This document shows, one piece after another, positions 1 through 7,961 of a stretch of 64,000 bases of DNA. Source of the stretch: Hymenobacter sp. YC55 (lineage in GTDB: Bacteria; Bacteroidota; Bacteroidia; Cytophagales; Hymenobacteraceae). Under the pieces are notes generated by a model that was not told the origin of the DNA, made no database searches, and was given only the letters and a program-made list of their open reading frames with translations. The stretch's first letter is position 1, and each line of letters starts with the position of its first letter. The position numbers and the translations under genes were made by a program. The stretch covers positions 434,001 through 498,000 of the forward strand of contig NZ_JARNTX010000001.1 of the NCBI RefSeq assembly GCF_029433095.1, given 5' to 3'.

Positions 1-77
1 CCAAAAAAGAGCGGACAAGACGTAGTACTTTCTCTTCTCCTAAAAGGAAGTCGCACTAGGAGCTAGGCGCAACAGGG

Positions 78-1061
78 TCATGCAGGCACTTGAGCTGTCA
101 GAAACTCCACGGCCCGGCGCTCTGAATAGTACTCGCCATCGGGCGTGCCCTCTGCAAACCCAACGTGGCCACCTCCCTGTGGGGTTTCCAGATACACGAA
201 CTCGCTGCGGGACGCCACTTCCCGCGGGTAGCAGGTGGGCGCCAAAAACGGGTCGTTCTGGGCGTTAACGAGCAGTGTGGGGATGCGGATAGCACTGAGG
301 TATCGACCCGAACCCGAGTGCTCGTAATACTCATCGGCCGACTTGAAGCCGTGCATCGGGGCTGTAAACCGGTCGTCGAACTGCGGAAAGTCGCGGAGCA
401 AGTCTAGGCCTTCCAGGTTCACTTGACCGGGTAGCAGCGCTGCCTTTTCGCGCATCTTGCGCCGCAACGACTTCATGAAGCGGTTTAGGTAGACGCGGTT
501 TTCGGGCCGAGCAATCTGGTGGGAACTAGCTTTGAGGTCAGTGGGCACTGAAAACACTGCGGCCCGCTGCACCTCGTGGGGTACTCGGTCAGGGTTTTCG
601 CCTAAGTACTTGAGCGTGACATTGCCACCAGCCGAAAAACCCGTGAGATACACCCGCTGGTACCGGCCAGTAGCTAAAGCGTAGCGCACCACAAAATCCA
701 GGTCGTCGGTGTCGCCGAGGTGGTAGGAGCGAAGTAAGCGGTTCATTTCGCCGCTACAGCTGCGGTAGTTCCAAGCCAACGCATCGAAACCGGCTTTGTT
801 GAGTGCGCGCACCATGCCGCGCACGTAAGGCCGTCCCGCGTCGCCCTCCAACCCATGCGACACGATGCATAGTGTGTCCACACTTCGGTCATTCAAACGA
901 GACCAGTCTAAGTCCAGAAAATCGCCGTCCGTGGTTTCCACTCGCTCGCGCTCGTAACGCACCTCCGGTACCGTGCGAAGCAGGCTAGGAACAATAGTTT
1001 GAAGGTGGCCATTGAAAAGATAGAATGGCGGCTGATAGCGAGAGTGTGTTACAAGAGGCAT
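78..1061 (-). CDS. YheT-family alpha/beta-fold hydrolase
   Basis: This 327-residue cytoplasmic protein belongs to the YheT/ABHD1-3 branch of alpha/beta hydrolases, usually annotated as esterases of unknown natural substrate. The oxyanion-side motif HGLEGDAGRPYVRG is typical of this branch. The nucleophile elbow reads GFSAGGN, the catalytic Asp probably lies in NAQNDPFL, and the His is in GGGHVGF near the C-terminus. The length is normal for the family and the ATG start is followed by the usual short basic N-terminus. It has no signal peptide. It stands alone: 446 bp separate its start from the divergent rpsT gene. The family assignment is firm; the substrate cannot be read from the sequence. 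Confidence 0.85.
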   Translation of the reverse strand: MPLVTHSRYQPPFYLFNGHLQTIVPSLLRTVPEVRYERERVETTDGDFLDLDWSRLNDRSVDTLCIVSHGLEGDAGRPYVRGMVRALNKAGFDALAWNYRSCSGEMNRLLRSYHLGDTDDLDFVVRYALATGRYQRVYLTGFSAGGNVTLKYLGENPDRVPHEVQRAAVFSVPTDLKASSHQIARPENRVYLNRFMKSLRRKMREKAALLPGQVNLEGLDLLRDFPQFDDRFTAPMHGFKSADEYYEHSGSGRYLSAIRIPTLLVNAQNDPFLAPTCYPREVASRSEFVYLETPQGGGHVGFAEGTPDGEYYSERRAVEFLTAQVPA

Positions 1062-1506
1062 AAGTATTGCAAGCTAGGTAGAAAGCGGAAGCTTAGTTGA
1101 GCAGTGGAATAGCAACAGATAATGTAGGCATGCATACTTTTTAGAGGCAGAAATATGCGTCTAGAGCTTGTATAACTTTAGTTTCAGAAGGAAAGTTGCT
1201 GACGGAAGGCAAGCAAAACAAGCGGATAAGCAAACAAAAGCGCCGCGTTAAGTGGAGTAGCAAGAATGCACAAAATGACATGCAAGATTGAGTGGTAATT
1301 TTACGCTAGGTATACCTTCCGGCAGGAAACGGTAACTGTGAGTAGCAATGATGCTATGTTAGATGACTCGGTTCATCTTGGTAATTGCGCTTGCATTAGA
1401 GTAAACTCCACTTATTACATTCCATCAAGTATTTGCTATTTCAAACCAAAGCCTTACCTTTGCCAACCCAATTGAACTGAATTCGAGCAGAAGACCTTTT
1501 TAACAC
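1062..1506. other. Divergent intergenic region upstream of rpsT
   Basis: This 445-bp, A+T-richer spacer separates the hydrolase start from rpsT. Apart from the rpsT promoter at its right end I see no gene, tRNA or clear repeat in it. Confidence 0.6.
1432..1462 (+). promoter_or_regulatory. Bacteroidota-type promoter of rpsT
   Basis: TTTG at 1432-1435 is followed after exactly 19 bases by TACCTTTG at 1455-1462. This matches the Bacteroidota primary-sigma consensus (TTTG about -33, TAnnTTTG about -7). It predicts a start point near 1469 and a leader of about 38 bases before the rpsT ATG. It is the best promoter match I found in the window. Confidence 0.75.
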
Positions 1507-1764
1507 ATGGCAAATCATAAGTCGGCCCTTAAGCGCATCCGTTCCAACGAGGCTAAGCGCGTGCTGAACCGTTACCAGGCAAAATCTACCCGCACCGCCA
1601 TCAAGAAGCTGCGTGCAACCACCGATGCTACTGCCGCTCAAGAGCTGCTAAGCAAAGTATCGTCGATGCTGGATCGTCTGGCCAAAAAGAACATCATCCA
1701 CAAGAACAAAGCCGCCAACAACAAGTCGAAGCTGGCTAAGTTCGTGAAGTCGCTGGCTGCCTAA
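1507..1764 (+). CDS. rpsT: 30S ribosomal protein S20
   Basis: This 85-residue, very basic protein is ribosomal protein S20, which binds 16S rRNA in the body of the small subunit. It opens with MANHKSALKRIRSNEAKR, the family signature, and keeps the helical KKNIIHKNKAANNKSKLAK segment near the C-terminus. Its length is normal. It is monocistronic, with a consensus promoter upstream and a strong hairpin terminator 33 bp downstream. Confidence 0.97.
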   Translation: MANHKSALKRIRSNEAKRVLNRYQAKSTRTAIKKLRATTDATAAQELLSKVSSMLDRLAKKNIIHKNKAANNKSKLAKFVKSLAA

Positions 1765-1796
1765 GCGGCAAAAGCTACTTTCTGCTCTTTCATACA

Positions 1797-1830
1797 GAAA
1801 AGGCCCTGCGCGCGAGTGCGGGGCCTTTTC
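1797..1830 (+). terminator. rho-independent terminator of rpsT
   Basis: The arms GAAAAGGCCC and GGGCCTTTTC enclose a G+C-rich loop, and the second arm ends in a T-run. It lies 33 bp after the rpsT stop. Confidence 0.85.
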
Positions 1831-1989
1831 ACGTTCGTCTGAGATGTAAACGAAGAAAGCGAAAGCTCGGTGTGTCACTTCAGCCGCTGCACCTACTATA
1901 GGTGCGCGTACCTGCTCGCCAACGGAAGCGTCTTCACCGAACATCTATACTAAGTATGATGAGACGCTGGTGAAGCCCATAAATTCAAA

Positions 1990-2030
1990 CAAAAAGGCCC
2001 GTCTGATGACTCAGGCGGGCCTCTTTTTTG
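1990..2030 (-). terminator. Terminator of pyk (bidirectional hairpin)
   Basis: A stem of GGCCCG(t)CTGA against TCAGGCGGGCC is flanked by A-runs on the left and T-runs on the right, so it can end transcription in both directions. It sits about 37 bp beyond the pyk stop on the minus strand. The region 1831-1989 between the two hairpins holds no credible gene. Confidence 0.8.
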
Positions 2031-2066
2031 AGCAGTCGGCGATATTAAAGAGTAAAACTCTTGGCC

Positions 2067-3506
2067 TTACGCTACGCTTACTTTCACCATGTTGGCTTTG
2101 CCTTTCTCGTTGATAGGCATAGACGCTGTATTGATGAACACGTCACCTTTCTGGAGGTGGCCCATAGTAGTGAGCACGTATTTAATGTCTAGCACCGTGT
2201 TGTCGGTGCTTACCATCCGGTCGTAGTAGAAACCACGCACGCCCCATATCAGGCTGAGGGTGGTCAGCAGCGGACGGTTGTCGGTGAACACGAAGATGTT
2301 GGCTTTGGGGCGGTACTTCGCAATCTGGAAGGCCGTGTAGCCACGGTGCGTCATGGCTGTAATAGCCTTGGCACCTGTGTTTTTGGCTAAGTGGCAAGCT
2401 GCCGATAGCAAGCTATCCACCATGAAGCTTGGCGCGGTGGGGTCAATGGGGAACCAGTGGTTGTAGAGGCTCGGCCTGCGGCTTTCCACGCTGGCAATAG
2501 TGCCTACCATCGAGCGAATAACCTCAGCCGGATACTGACCTACGGCAGTTTCAGCCGATAGCATCAGCGCATCGGCGCCATCCATCACGGCGTTGGCTAC
2601 GTCGGAGGTTTCGGCACGGGTCGGGCGCGGGGCCGAAATCATGCTTTCCATCATCTGCGTGGCCACAATAACGGGTTTGCCTGCCTTGTTGCACTTCTCA
2701 ACAATCATTTTTTGCGCCATCGGCACCTCTTCCATCTTCACCTCCACGCCAAGGTCGCCGCGGGCGACCATCACGGCATCCGTAATGGCAATGATTTCGT
2801 CGAGGTTACGAAGGCCTTCAGGCGTCTCGATTTTGGCAATTACACGCGTGTCTTTGCCTGCTTCCGCAATCAGGCTCTTAATAAAGCGGATGTCCTCGGC
2901 CCGGCGGGCAAACGATAGGGCTACCCAATCTACATCGTTCGCCAAGCCAAACTTCAAGTCTTCAATGTCCTTTTCGGTCATGGAAGGAGCCGATACTTCG
3001 GAGTCGGGGAGGTTGATGCCTTTGCGGGGCTTCACTAGGCCGCCATATATTACTTCCACGTCCACTTCCGTTTCGCGGTCGGTGGCTAGCACTTTCAATT
3101 CAATCTTGCCATCGTCGAGCAGAATCATGTCGCCGGGCTTTACGTCGCGGGCCAGACCCAAGTAAATGGTGCTCAAGCGGGTGGCCGTGCTGATTTCTTT
3201 CTCGCCGCATACCAACTTAATCTTGTCGCCACGCGTGATTTCAACGCCGCCGCCTTCTACTTCACCCAACCGAATTTTGGGGCCTTGCAAGTCTTGCAGC
3301 AAACCCACATTGGTGCGCAAGTCTTTGTTGAGGCGCCGGACGGTGTTGATTACCGAGAGGTGGTCTTCGTAGGAGCCGTGCGAAAAATTGAGCCGAAATA
3401 CATCCACCCCTTCGCGGATGAGCATTGCCAACCGTTCGTAGGTGTTGGATGCCGGGCCGACGGTGGCCACAATTTTGGTTTTATTGAACTGAGCACGTGT
3501 TTCCAT
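2067..3506 (-). CDS. pyk: Pyruvate kinase
   Basis: This 479-residue enzyme converts phosphoenolpyruvate and ADP to pyruvate and ATP, the last step of glycolysis. The N-terminal KTKIVATVGPAS, the FRLNFSHG segment, the metal/substrate region IAKIETPEGL and the signature VMVARGDLGVEV are all present, followed by PTRAETSDVANAV and a C-terminal allosteric domain. I start it at the ATG giving METRAQFNKTK. An in-frame extension back to 3620 would translate a 21-bp inverted repeat and is not homologous to the family. It lies 110 bp downstream of the IPExxxVDY gene in the same direction, a pairing known in Bacteroidota. Confidence 0.96.
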   Translation of the reverse strand: METRAQFNKTKIVATVGPASNTYERLAMLIREGVDVFRLNFSHGSYEDHLSVINTVRRLNKDLRTNVGLLQDLQGPKIRLGEVEGGGVEITRGDKIKLVCGEKEISTATRLSTIYLGLARDVKPGDMILLDDGKIELKVLATDRETEVDVEVIYGGLVKPRKGINLPDSEVSAPSMTEKDIEDLKFGLANDVDWVALSFARRAEDIRFIKSLIAEAGKDTRVIAKIETPEGLRNLDEIIAITDAVMVARGDLGVEVKMEEVPMAQKMIVEKCNKAGKPVIVATQMMESMISAPRPTRAETSDVANAVMDGADALMLSAETAVGQYPAEVIRSMVGTIASVESRRPSLYNHWFPIDPTAPSFMVDSLLSAACHLAKNTGAKAITAMTHRGYTAFQIAKYRPKANIFVFTDNRPLLTTLSLIWGVRGFYYDRMVSTDNTVLDIKYVLTTMGHLQKGDVFINTASMPINEKGKANMVKVSVA

Positions 3507-3513
3507 GGGCAAG

Positions 3514-3610
3514 TAGCGCCAAGCTCCAGCTTGGTAAGTCGTTGAACGGTGAGTGAAGTGGGAGGCCGGCACGGTGCGCCGACCGTTCGCCAAGCTGGAG
3601 CTTGGCGCTA
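3514..3610. repeat. REP/BIME-like inverted repeat pair
   Basis: Two perfectly complementary 21-bp copies lie at 3514-3534 and 3590-3610. Each unit is nearly self-palindromic around CCAAGCTCCAGCTTGG. Nested inside is a second pair, GAACGGT at 3544-3550 and ACCGTTC at 3582-3588, so the whole 97 bp can fold as an extended cruciform or RNA stem. It sits between the IPExxxVDY stop and the pyk start. The organisation resembles bacterial REP/BIME elements. Confidence 0.75.
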
Positions 3611-3616
3611 CAATCC

Positions 3617-4045
3617 TCAAAAGAGCAGATTTTCTTTAAACTTCAGGCTATTTGGGTCGAATTGACATACATACTGCACCACGGGTAAGGCGGCAAGTTC
3701 CGTCACTAGCGTTTCGGGCGCGAGCATACCAGTGCCGTTGCTAACCTGAATCAGGTAGTCGTATTCCTTGATATCGGGCGCTAGGAACGGTTTTTTCAAT
3801 ACTGATGGATCCAGGGAACGGTTGCGCAACAGCCGCAGCGTGAAGTGTTCGGTGGCATGCAAGTAGTTGCTAATAACAAGCCGGCCCTGACTAAACAAGT
3901 CGTAAATCAGGTCTTGCTGTTTCACCAGACGCAGGCGTAGCAACTGGTTGAGCTGCCACGCCAAGGTGTGCTCACGGCTCGACGAAACCACCCCGAATAA
4001 GTCGAAGTTGCACTCGTATTCTAGGTCCAAAGTGAGCGTTTTCAT
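3617..4045 (-). CDS. IPExxxVDY family protein
   Basis: This 142-residue protein belongs to a small Bacteroidota-specific family named after a conserved IPExxxVDY-like motif. Here the equivalent segment reads FLAPDIKEYDYLIQV, near residues 87-101. There is no signal peptide or membrane segment, so it is probably cytoplasmic. Its function is unknown. The family is typically encoded next to pyk and the acpP-fabF-rnc genes in this phylum, and that order is preserved here: it is upstream of pyk and divergent from acpP. I recognise it mainly by this context plus the motif. Confidence 0.8.
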   Translation of the reverse strand: MKTLTLDLEYECNFDLFGVVSSSREHTLAWQLNQLLRLRLVKQQDLIYDLFSQGRLVISNYLHATEHFTLRLLRNRSLDPSVLKKPFLAPDIKEYDYLIQVSNGTGMLAPETLVTELAALPVVQYVCQFDPNSLKFKENLLF

Positions 4046-4070
4046 GGGCAGAGACTAAAGCCAGAGCAAG

Positions 4071-4078
4071 CAAAATTA
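4071..4078 (-). promoter_or_regulatory. Possible -7 box for the IPExxxVDY-pyk unit
   Basis: On the minus strand this reads TAATTTTG, an exact TAnnTTTG match 26 bp ahead of the ATG. No clear TTTG is found at the proper -33 distance, so the call is tentative. Confidence 0.35.
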
Positions 4079-4145
4079 CACACCTAACCCACGAAATGAA
4101 CTGCTCAGGTCAGAATCTTGTACTGACAAGATTAGGGAGTCGATG

Positions 4146-4177
4146 TTTGAAAATGTTAGGGAAGATGGTGTTATTTG
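4146..4177 (+). promoter_or_regulatory. Possible promoter of acpP
   Basis: TTTG at 4146-4149 lies 20 bases ahead of GTTATTTG at 4170-4177. The second element keeps only the TTTG half of the -7 consensus. The acpP ATG follows 29 bases later. Confidence 0.35.
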
Positions 4178-4206
4178 TGGCGAGTTTTCTCTAAACCCCC
4201 ACGGAA

Positions 4207-4443
4207 ATGTCTGAAATTGCAGAAAAAGTAAAAGCCATCATCATCGATAAACTAGGCGTAGAAGCATCTGAGGTTACTCCCGAGGCAAGCTTCACCAACG
4301 ACCTAGGTGCCGACTCGCTCGACACAGTAGAGCTGATTATGGAGTTTGAAAAAGAATTCAACGTGTCCATTCCCGACGACCAAGCCGAAAACATCGGTAC
4401 CGTGGGTCAGGCTATCAGCTACCTCGAGGAACACGCCAAATAA
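4207..4443 (+). CDS. acpP: Acyl carrier protein
   Basis: This 78-residue acidic protein carries growing acyl chains as 4'-phosphopantetheine thioesters during fatty acid synthesis. The attachment Ser is residue 37 in [15 protein letters not shown], the standard motif. Length and helix pattern are those of housekeeping AcpP. It is the first gene of acpP-fabF-rnc, with 177 bp before fabF, and is divergent from the IPExxxVDY-pyk unit. Confidence 0.97.
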   Translation: MSEIAEKVKAIIIDKLGVEASEVTPEASFTNDLGADSLDTVELIMEFEKEFNVSIPDDQAENIGTVGQAISYLEEHAK

Positions 4444-4620
4444 GTGGATAGTATTAAGTAATTGGTATACAGTAAGGAGACCTTCCAACCTGGTTTAAGG
4501 TATATCTCACTACTCGCTACTTACTGCCAACTACTCGTTTTATAGCGGCTTTCGCGCATTCGGTCGGCCTGCCGCCGACCGTTTTGCTTTTCCACTTTTT
4601 CGTAATCTCTGCCCATTCCT

Positions 4621-5871
4621 ATGGCTTCTCGGAGAGTTGTCGTTACGGGGTTGGGTGCCATCACGCCGCTTGGTAGCACTGTTCCAGCATATTGGGACGG
4701 CCTGCGCCAAGGCACAAGTGGTGCCGCACCTATCACCCGCTTCGACGCCAGCAAGTTCAAGACTCGCTTCGCTTGCGAAGTGAAAGATTACAATCCAGAT
4801 AATTACTTCGACCGCAAAGAAGGTCGGAAGATGGACCTGTTCACGCAGTTCGCCGTCATTGCCAGCGACGAGGCCATCCTCGATGCGGGTTTGGCCGAAG
4901 GCGTGAACAAGGACCGGGTAGGCGTTATTTGGGGTTCCGGCATTGGCGGGTTGCAAACGTTCCAGAACGAGTGCTTCACCTTTGCTAAGGGCGACGGCAC
5001 CCCGCGCTACAACCCCTTCTTCATTCCGAAGATGATTGCCGATAGCTCATCGGGCAACATTTCGATCAAGAACGGCTTCCGCGGCCCCAACTTCGTAACG
5101 ACTTCGGCCTGTGCTTCTTCTTCCGACGCTATTGTCGCCGCTTACAACTACATCCGCCTGGGTATGGCCGATGTGGTGGTAACTGGCGGGTCGGAGGCAG
5201 CTGTTACGGAAGCTGGTGTGGGTGGCTTCAACGCTCTCAAGGCCATGAGCGAACGGAACGACGACGCGCCTTCAGCTTCGCGGCCGTACGACAAGGACCG
5301 GGACGGTTTCGTGCTAGGTGAAGGCTCAGGGGCGCTTGTAATTGAAGATTACGAACACGCCAAAGCTCGCGGCGCCAAAATCTACGCCGAAATCATTGGT
5401 GGTGGTCTTTCTTCGGATGCCTACCACATCACGGCTCCCGACCCAACGGGCGAAGGAGTGGTGCTGGTAATGCAGAACGCCTTGCGCGATGCCGGTATTC
5501 AGCCCGAGGAAGTGGACTACATCAACACCCACGGCACCAGCACGCCCCTTGGCGACGGTGCTGAGGTGAAGGCCATCCAGAAGGTGTTCGGGGAGCATGC
5601 CTACAACCTCAACATCAGTTCTACCAAGAGCATGACGGGGCACTTGTTAGGCGGTGCGGGCGGTATTGAGGCAGTAGCCAGCATTTTGGCTATTCAGCAC
5701 GGCATTATACCTCCCACCATCAACCACTTCACCGACGACCCGGAACTGGATGCCCGGTTGAACTTCACGTTCAACGAAGCCCAAACCCGTGAGGTGAATG
5801 TGGCTATAAGCAATACGTTTGGTTTCGGTGGGCACAACACGTCGGTAGTGTTCCGCAAATTTCAAGCGTAA
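4621..5871 (+). CDS. fabF: Beta-ketoacyl-ACP synthase II
   Basis: This 416-residue cytoplasmic condensing enzyme elongates acyl-ACP with malonyl-ACP. The nucleophilic Cys is C164 in TTSACASSSDA, and the two catalytic His residues lie in NTHGTSTPLGD and KSMTGHLLGGAGG. The C-terminal NTFGFGGHN loop is also intact. Length is normal. Its TAA shares one base with the rnc ATG (TAATG), indicating translational coupling, and acpP lies just upstream. Confidence 0.96.
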   Translation: MASRRVVVTGLGAITPLGSTVPAYWDGLRQGTSGAAPITRFDASKFKTRFACEVKDYNPDNYFDRKEGRKMDLFTQFAVIASDEAILDAGLAEGVNKDRVGVIWGSGIGGLQTFQNECFTFAKGDGTPRYNPFFIPKMIADSSSGNISIKNGFRGPNFVTTSACASSSDAIVAAYNYIRLGMADVVVTGGSEAAVTEAGVGGFNALKAMSERNDDAPSASRPYDKDRDGFVLGEGSGALVIEDYEHAKARGAKIYAEIIGGGLSSDAYHITAPDPTGEGVVLVMQNALRDAGIQPEEVDYINTHGTSTPLGDGAEVKAIQKVFGEHAYNLNISSTKSMTGHLLGGAGGIEAVASILAIQHGIIPPTINHFTDDPELDARLNFTFNEAQTREVNVAISNTFGFGGHNTSVVFRKFQA

Positions 5872-6608
5872 TGGCAGGTCTGCCCTTGTTCGGCTTTTTT
5901 CGGCGGATGCTGGGGCAGGACCAAGCCTTCCTGCAAGCAATTGCTACGGTAACGGGCCGCACGCCTTCCAACGTGCGGCTTTATCGTTTGGCGTTCACCC
6001 ATTCGTCGGTGGTGCGGCAGCAAGGCGAGCAGGGACGGCAGCAAAGCAACGAGCGGCTGGAGTTCCTCGGCGACGCGGTGCTCGGCACAGTGGTAGCCGA
6101 GTACTTGTTCCGCAAGTTCCCGTACGAGCAGGAAGGCTTCCTGACCGAAATGCGCAGCCGCATTGTGAACCGGGAAAGCCTTAATTCCCTGGCTCTGAAG
6201 CTCGGCCTCGATAAGCTCGTGCAGCTTGATCCAGGGCAGGGCCGCGCTGCTCGATCCCGCTCTGTGAATGGCAACGCCCTAGAGGCGTTGGTAGGCGCCG
6301 TATACCTCGACCAAGGCTATAAAGCGGCCCGCAAGTTTGTACTAGGCCGCATTGTGAAGCCCTACGTGGACGTAAAGTCCATGACCCAAACCACCACCAA
6401 CTTCAAGAGCAAGCTTATTGAATGGGCGCAACGCAACGGCAAAACGCTCCGCTACGAATTGAACGGGGAGTCTCGGCCAGGTGGGGTTATGGAATTTTCT
6501 GCCACTGTACTGCTAGATGAAGAAGCCATAGCCACAGGCATGGGTTTAAGCAAGAAACAAGCAGAACAGTTAGCCGCAGAGCGAGCTTTGGAAATGCTGG
6601 GCGTGTAG
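5871..6608 (+). CDS. rnc: Ribonuclease III
   Basis: This 245-residue endonuclease cuts double-stranded RNA, including rRNA precursors. The metal-binding signature NERLEFLGDAVLG is at residues 60-72, and the second acidic site is in GNALEALVGAVYLDQGY. A C-terminal double-stranded-RNA-binding domain follows, ending in SKKQAEQLAAERALEML. The start overlaps the fabF stop by one base. The long perfect hairpins elsewhere in this window would be expected substrates if transcribed. Confidence 0.96.
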   Translation: MAGLPLFGFFRRMLGQDQAFLQAIATVTGRTPSNVRLYRLAFTHSSVVRQQGEQGRQQSNERLEFLGDAVLGTVVAEYLFRKFPYEQEGFLTEMRSRIVNRESLNSLALKLGLDKLVQLDPGQGRAARSRSVNGNALEALVGAVYLDQGYKAARKFVLGRIVKPYVDVKSMTQTTTNFKSKLIEWAQRNGKTLRYELNGESRPGGVMEFSATVLLDEEAIATGMGLSKKQAEQLAAERALEMLGV

Positions 6609-6658
6609 GCTATGCTACTCCCGGCGGGTTATGAAAACTAGTCTGGAGTTAGCTGTTT

Positions 6659-7843
6659 ATGGTAAAGAAGATAGTACTCGGGGTGCTGCTGCTGGTTGTC
6701 TTATACTTTGCCGGCGGTATCGGGCTGCTTGCTTTAGGCAAAATCAATCGATTATATTTCCTTCCTGGTTGGTCTATTAAAGGACCACATAGCGTGAGTG
6801 ACTTCTCGGGTGTCGCTGCGGATGGCCCGTTGGTTGTCAGTGAGGGCGGACGGCTTATCAGCAAGCGCATCGTGCCAAGCGGCAACAGCTTGCTTGTGCA
6901 GACCGATACGCTACGGCCCGACGGTCGGGACACGCTGACATGTTTTGTGCAGGAGACAAAGCGGGAGTTTCGCGTGCCCTTGCGGAGAACTCCGGATTCA
7001 TTGGCTGTTGAAGCAACTGAATATCCCGCGCCAGCGAAATGGCTGGCCCTTTCCGACATCGAGGGTAATTTCAAAGGGTTCGAATCCTTGTTACGCGGGG
7101 CCGGCGTAGTAGATCAGCACCTGGCTTGGCAGTTCGGGAAGGGGCATTTGGTACTTGTGGGCGACTTTTTCGACCGGGGGCTAAATGTGACGGAGTGCCT
7201 CTGGCTAATTTACAAGCTGGAACAAGAGGCAAAGCAAGCTGGCGGTAAAGTGCATTTCATTCTAGGCAACCACGAACGGATGAACTTGACGGGCCACTAC
7301 AAGTATGTGCGCCGCAAATACCGCGCAAATGCAGATACCCTAGGTATTCCCTACGAAAACTGGTACGACCGCAGTACCGTGCTTGGGCAGTGGTTGCGTA
7401 CCAAAAACGTGGTGGAGCGCATTGGGGGCGTGTTGTTTGTGCATGGTGGCATCAGCCCGGCGGTTGCCACTCAACGTCTTTCGCTAAACCGCCTCAACGC
7501 GCTGGCTCGCGCCAGTATTGATACGCCCGTAGCACAATTGTCTGCGCAGGAAAGGCAAGCAACGCAGCCACCTAGTAGCCCAGATTGGTATCGGGGGCTG
7601 GTTTTTGAAGAGGCCGAAGAAGCAGAAGTAGCACAAATACTAGCAGCTTATTCAGCTAGCACCATGGTGGTTGGGCACACGCCCGTAGAGCGCATAAAGC
7701 CGCTTTATCACGGAAAAGTTATTGCCATCGACCTGCCGCATCAGGAGCTTACTGATAAAGGCCAGCCACTCCACGCGCTGTTGATGGAGAACGGTAAGCT
7801 CCGTGTCCTAGATAGCCAAGGGCGAAGCAGCGCGGTGCAGTAA
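6659..7843 (+). CDS. Membrane-anchored PPP-like metallophosphoesterase
   Basis: This 394-residue protein has one N-terminal transmembrane helix (residues about 5-26) followed by an extracytoplasmic-type beta region and a calcineurin-like phosphoesterase domain. The metal motifs are in order: LSDIEGNF (131-138), GDFFDRG (168-174), GNHE (203-206), VHGG (261-264) and GHTP (339-342). This pattern resembles Shewanella-like PPP phosphatases. The first motif has Glu where the family consensus GDxHG has His. The gene stands 50 bp after rnc and 118 bp before nadE. Phosphatase activity is likely, but the substrate is unknown. Confidence 0.85.
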   Translation: MVKKIVLGVLLLVVLYFAGGIGLLALGKINRLYFLPGWSIKGPHSVSDFSGVAADGPLVVSEGGRLISKRIVPSGNSLLVQTDTLRPDGRDTLTCFVQETKREFRVPLRRTPDSLAVEATEYPAPAKWLALSDIEGNFKGFESLLRGAGVVDQHLAWQFGKGHLVLVGDFFDRGLNVTECLWLIYKLEQEAKQAGGKVHFILGNHERMNLTGHYKYVRRKYRANADTLGIPYENWYDRSTVLGQWLRTKNVVERIGGVLFVHGGISPAVATQRLSLNRLNALARASIDTPVAQLSAQERQATQPPSSPDWYRGLVFEEAEEAEVAQILAAYSASTMVVGHTPVERIKPLYHGKVIAIDLPHQELTDKGQPLHALLMENGKLRVLDSQGRSSAVQ

Positions 7844-7961
7844 CAAAGCAGAACCAGGGTGACTAATGCAGCTACGACGAGAATAGATAACCGACGTCGA
7901 CAACCTGTATCGGGCATTTCGAGTTATTTGCAAGGTAAATGCTCATCCTTAAGCTCTCTTT

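Noticed and set aside
1648..1944. 98-codon minus-strand frame over the rpsT end and its terminator
   Set aside because: It runs antisense through rpsT and a terminator hairpin and has no family resemblance.
3507..3620. N-terminal extension of pyruvate kinase by 38 residues
   Set aside because: It translates the inverted repeat upstream of the gene and has no likeness to pyruvate kinases; METRAQFNKTK is the normal start.
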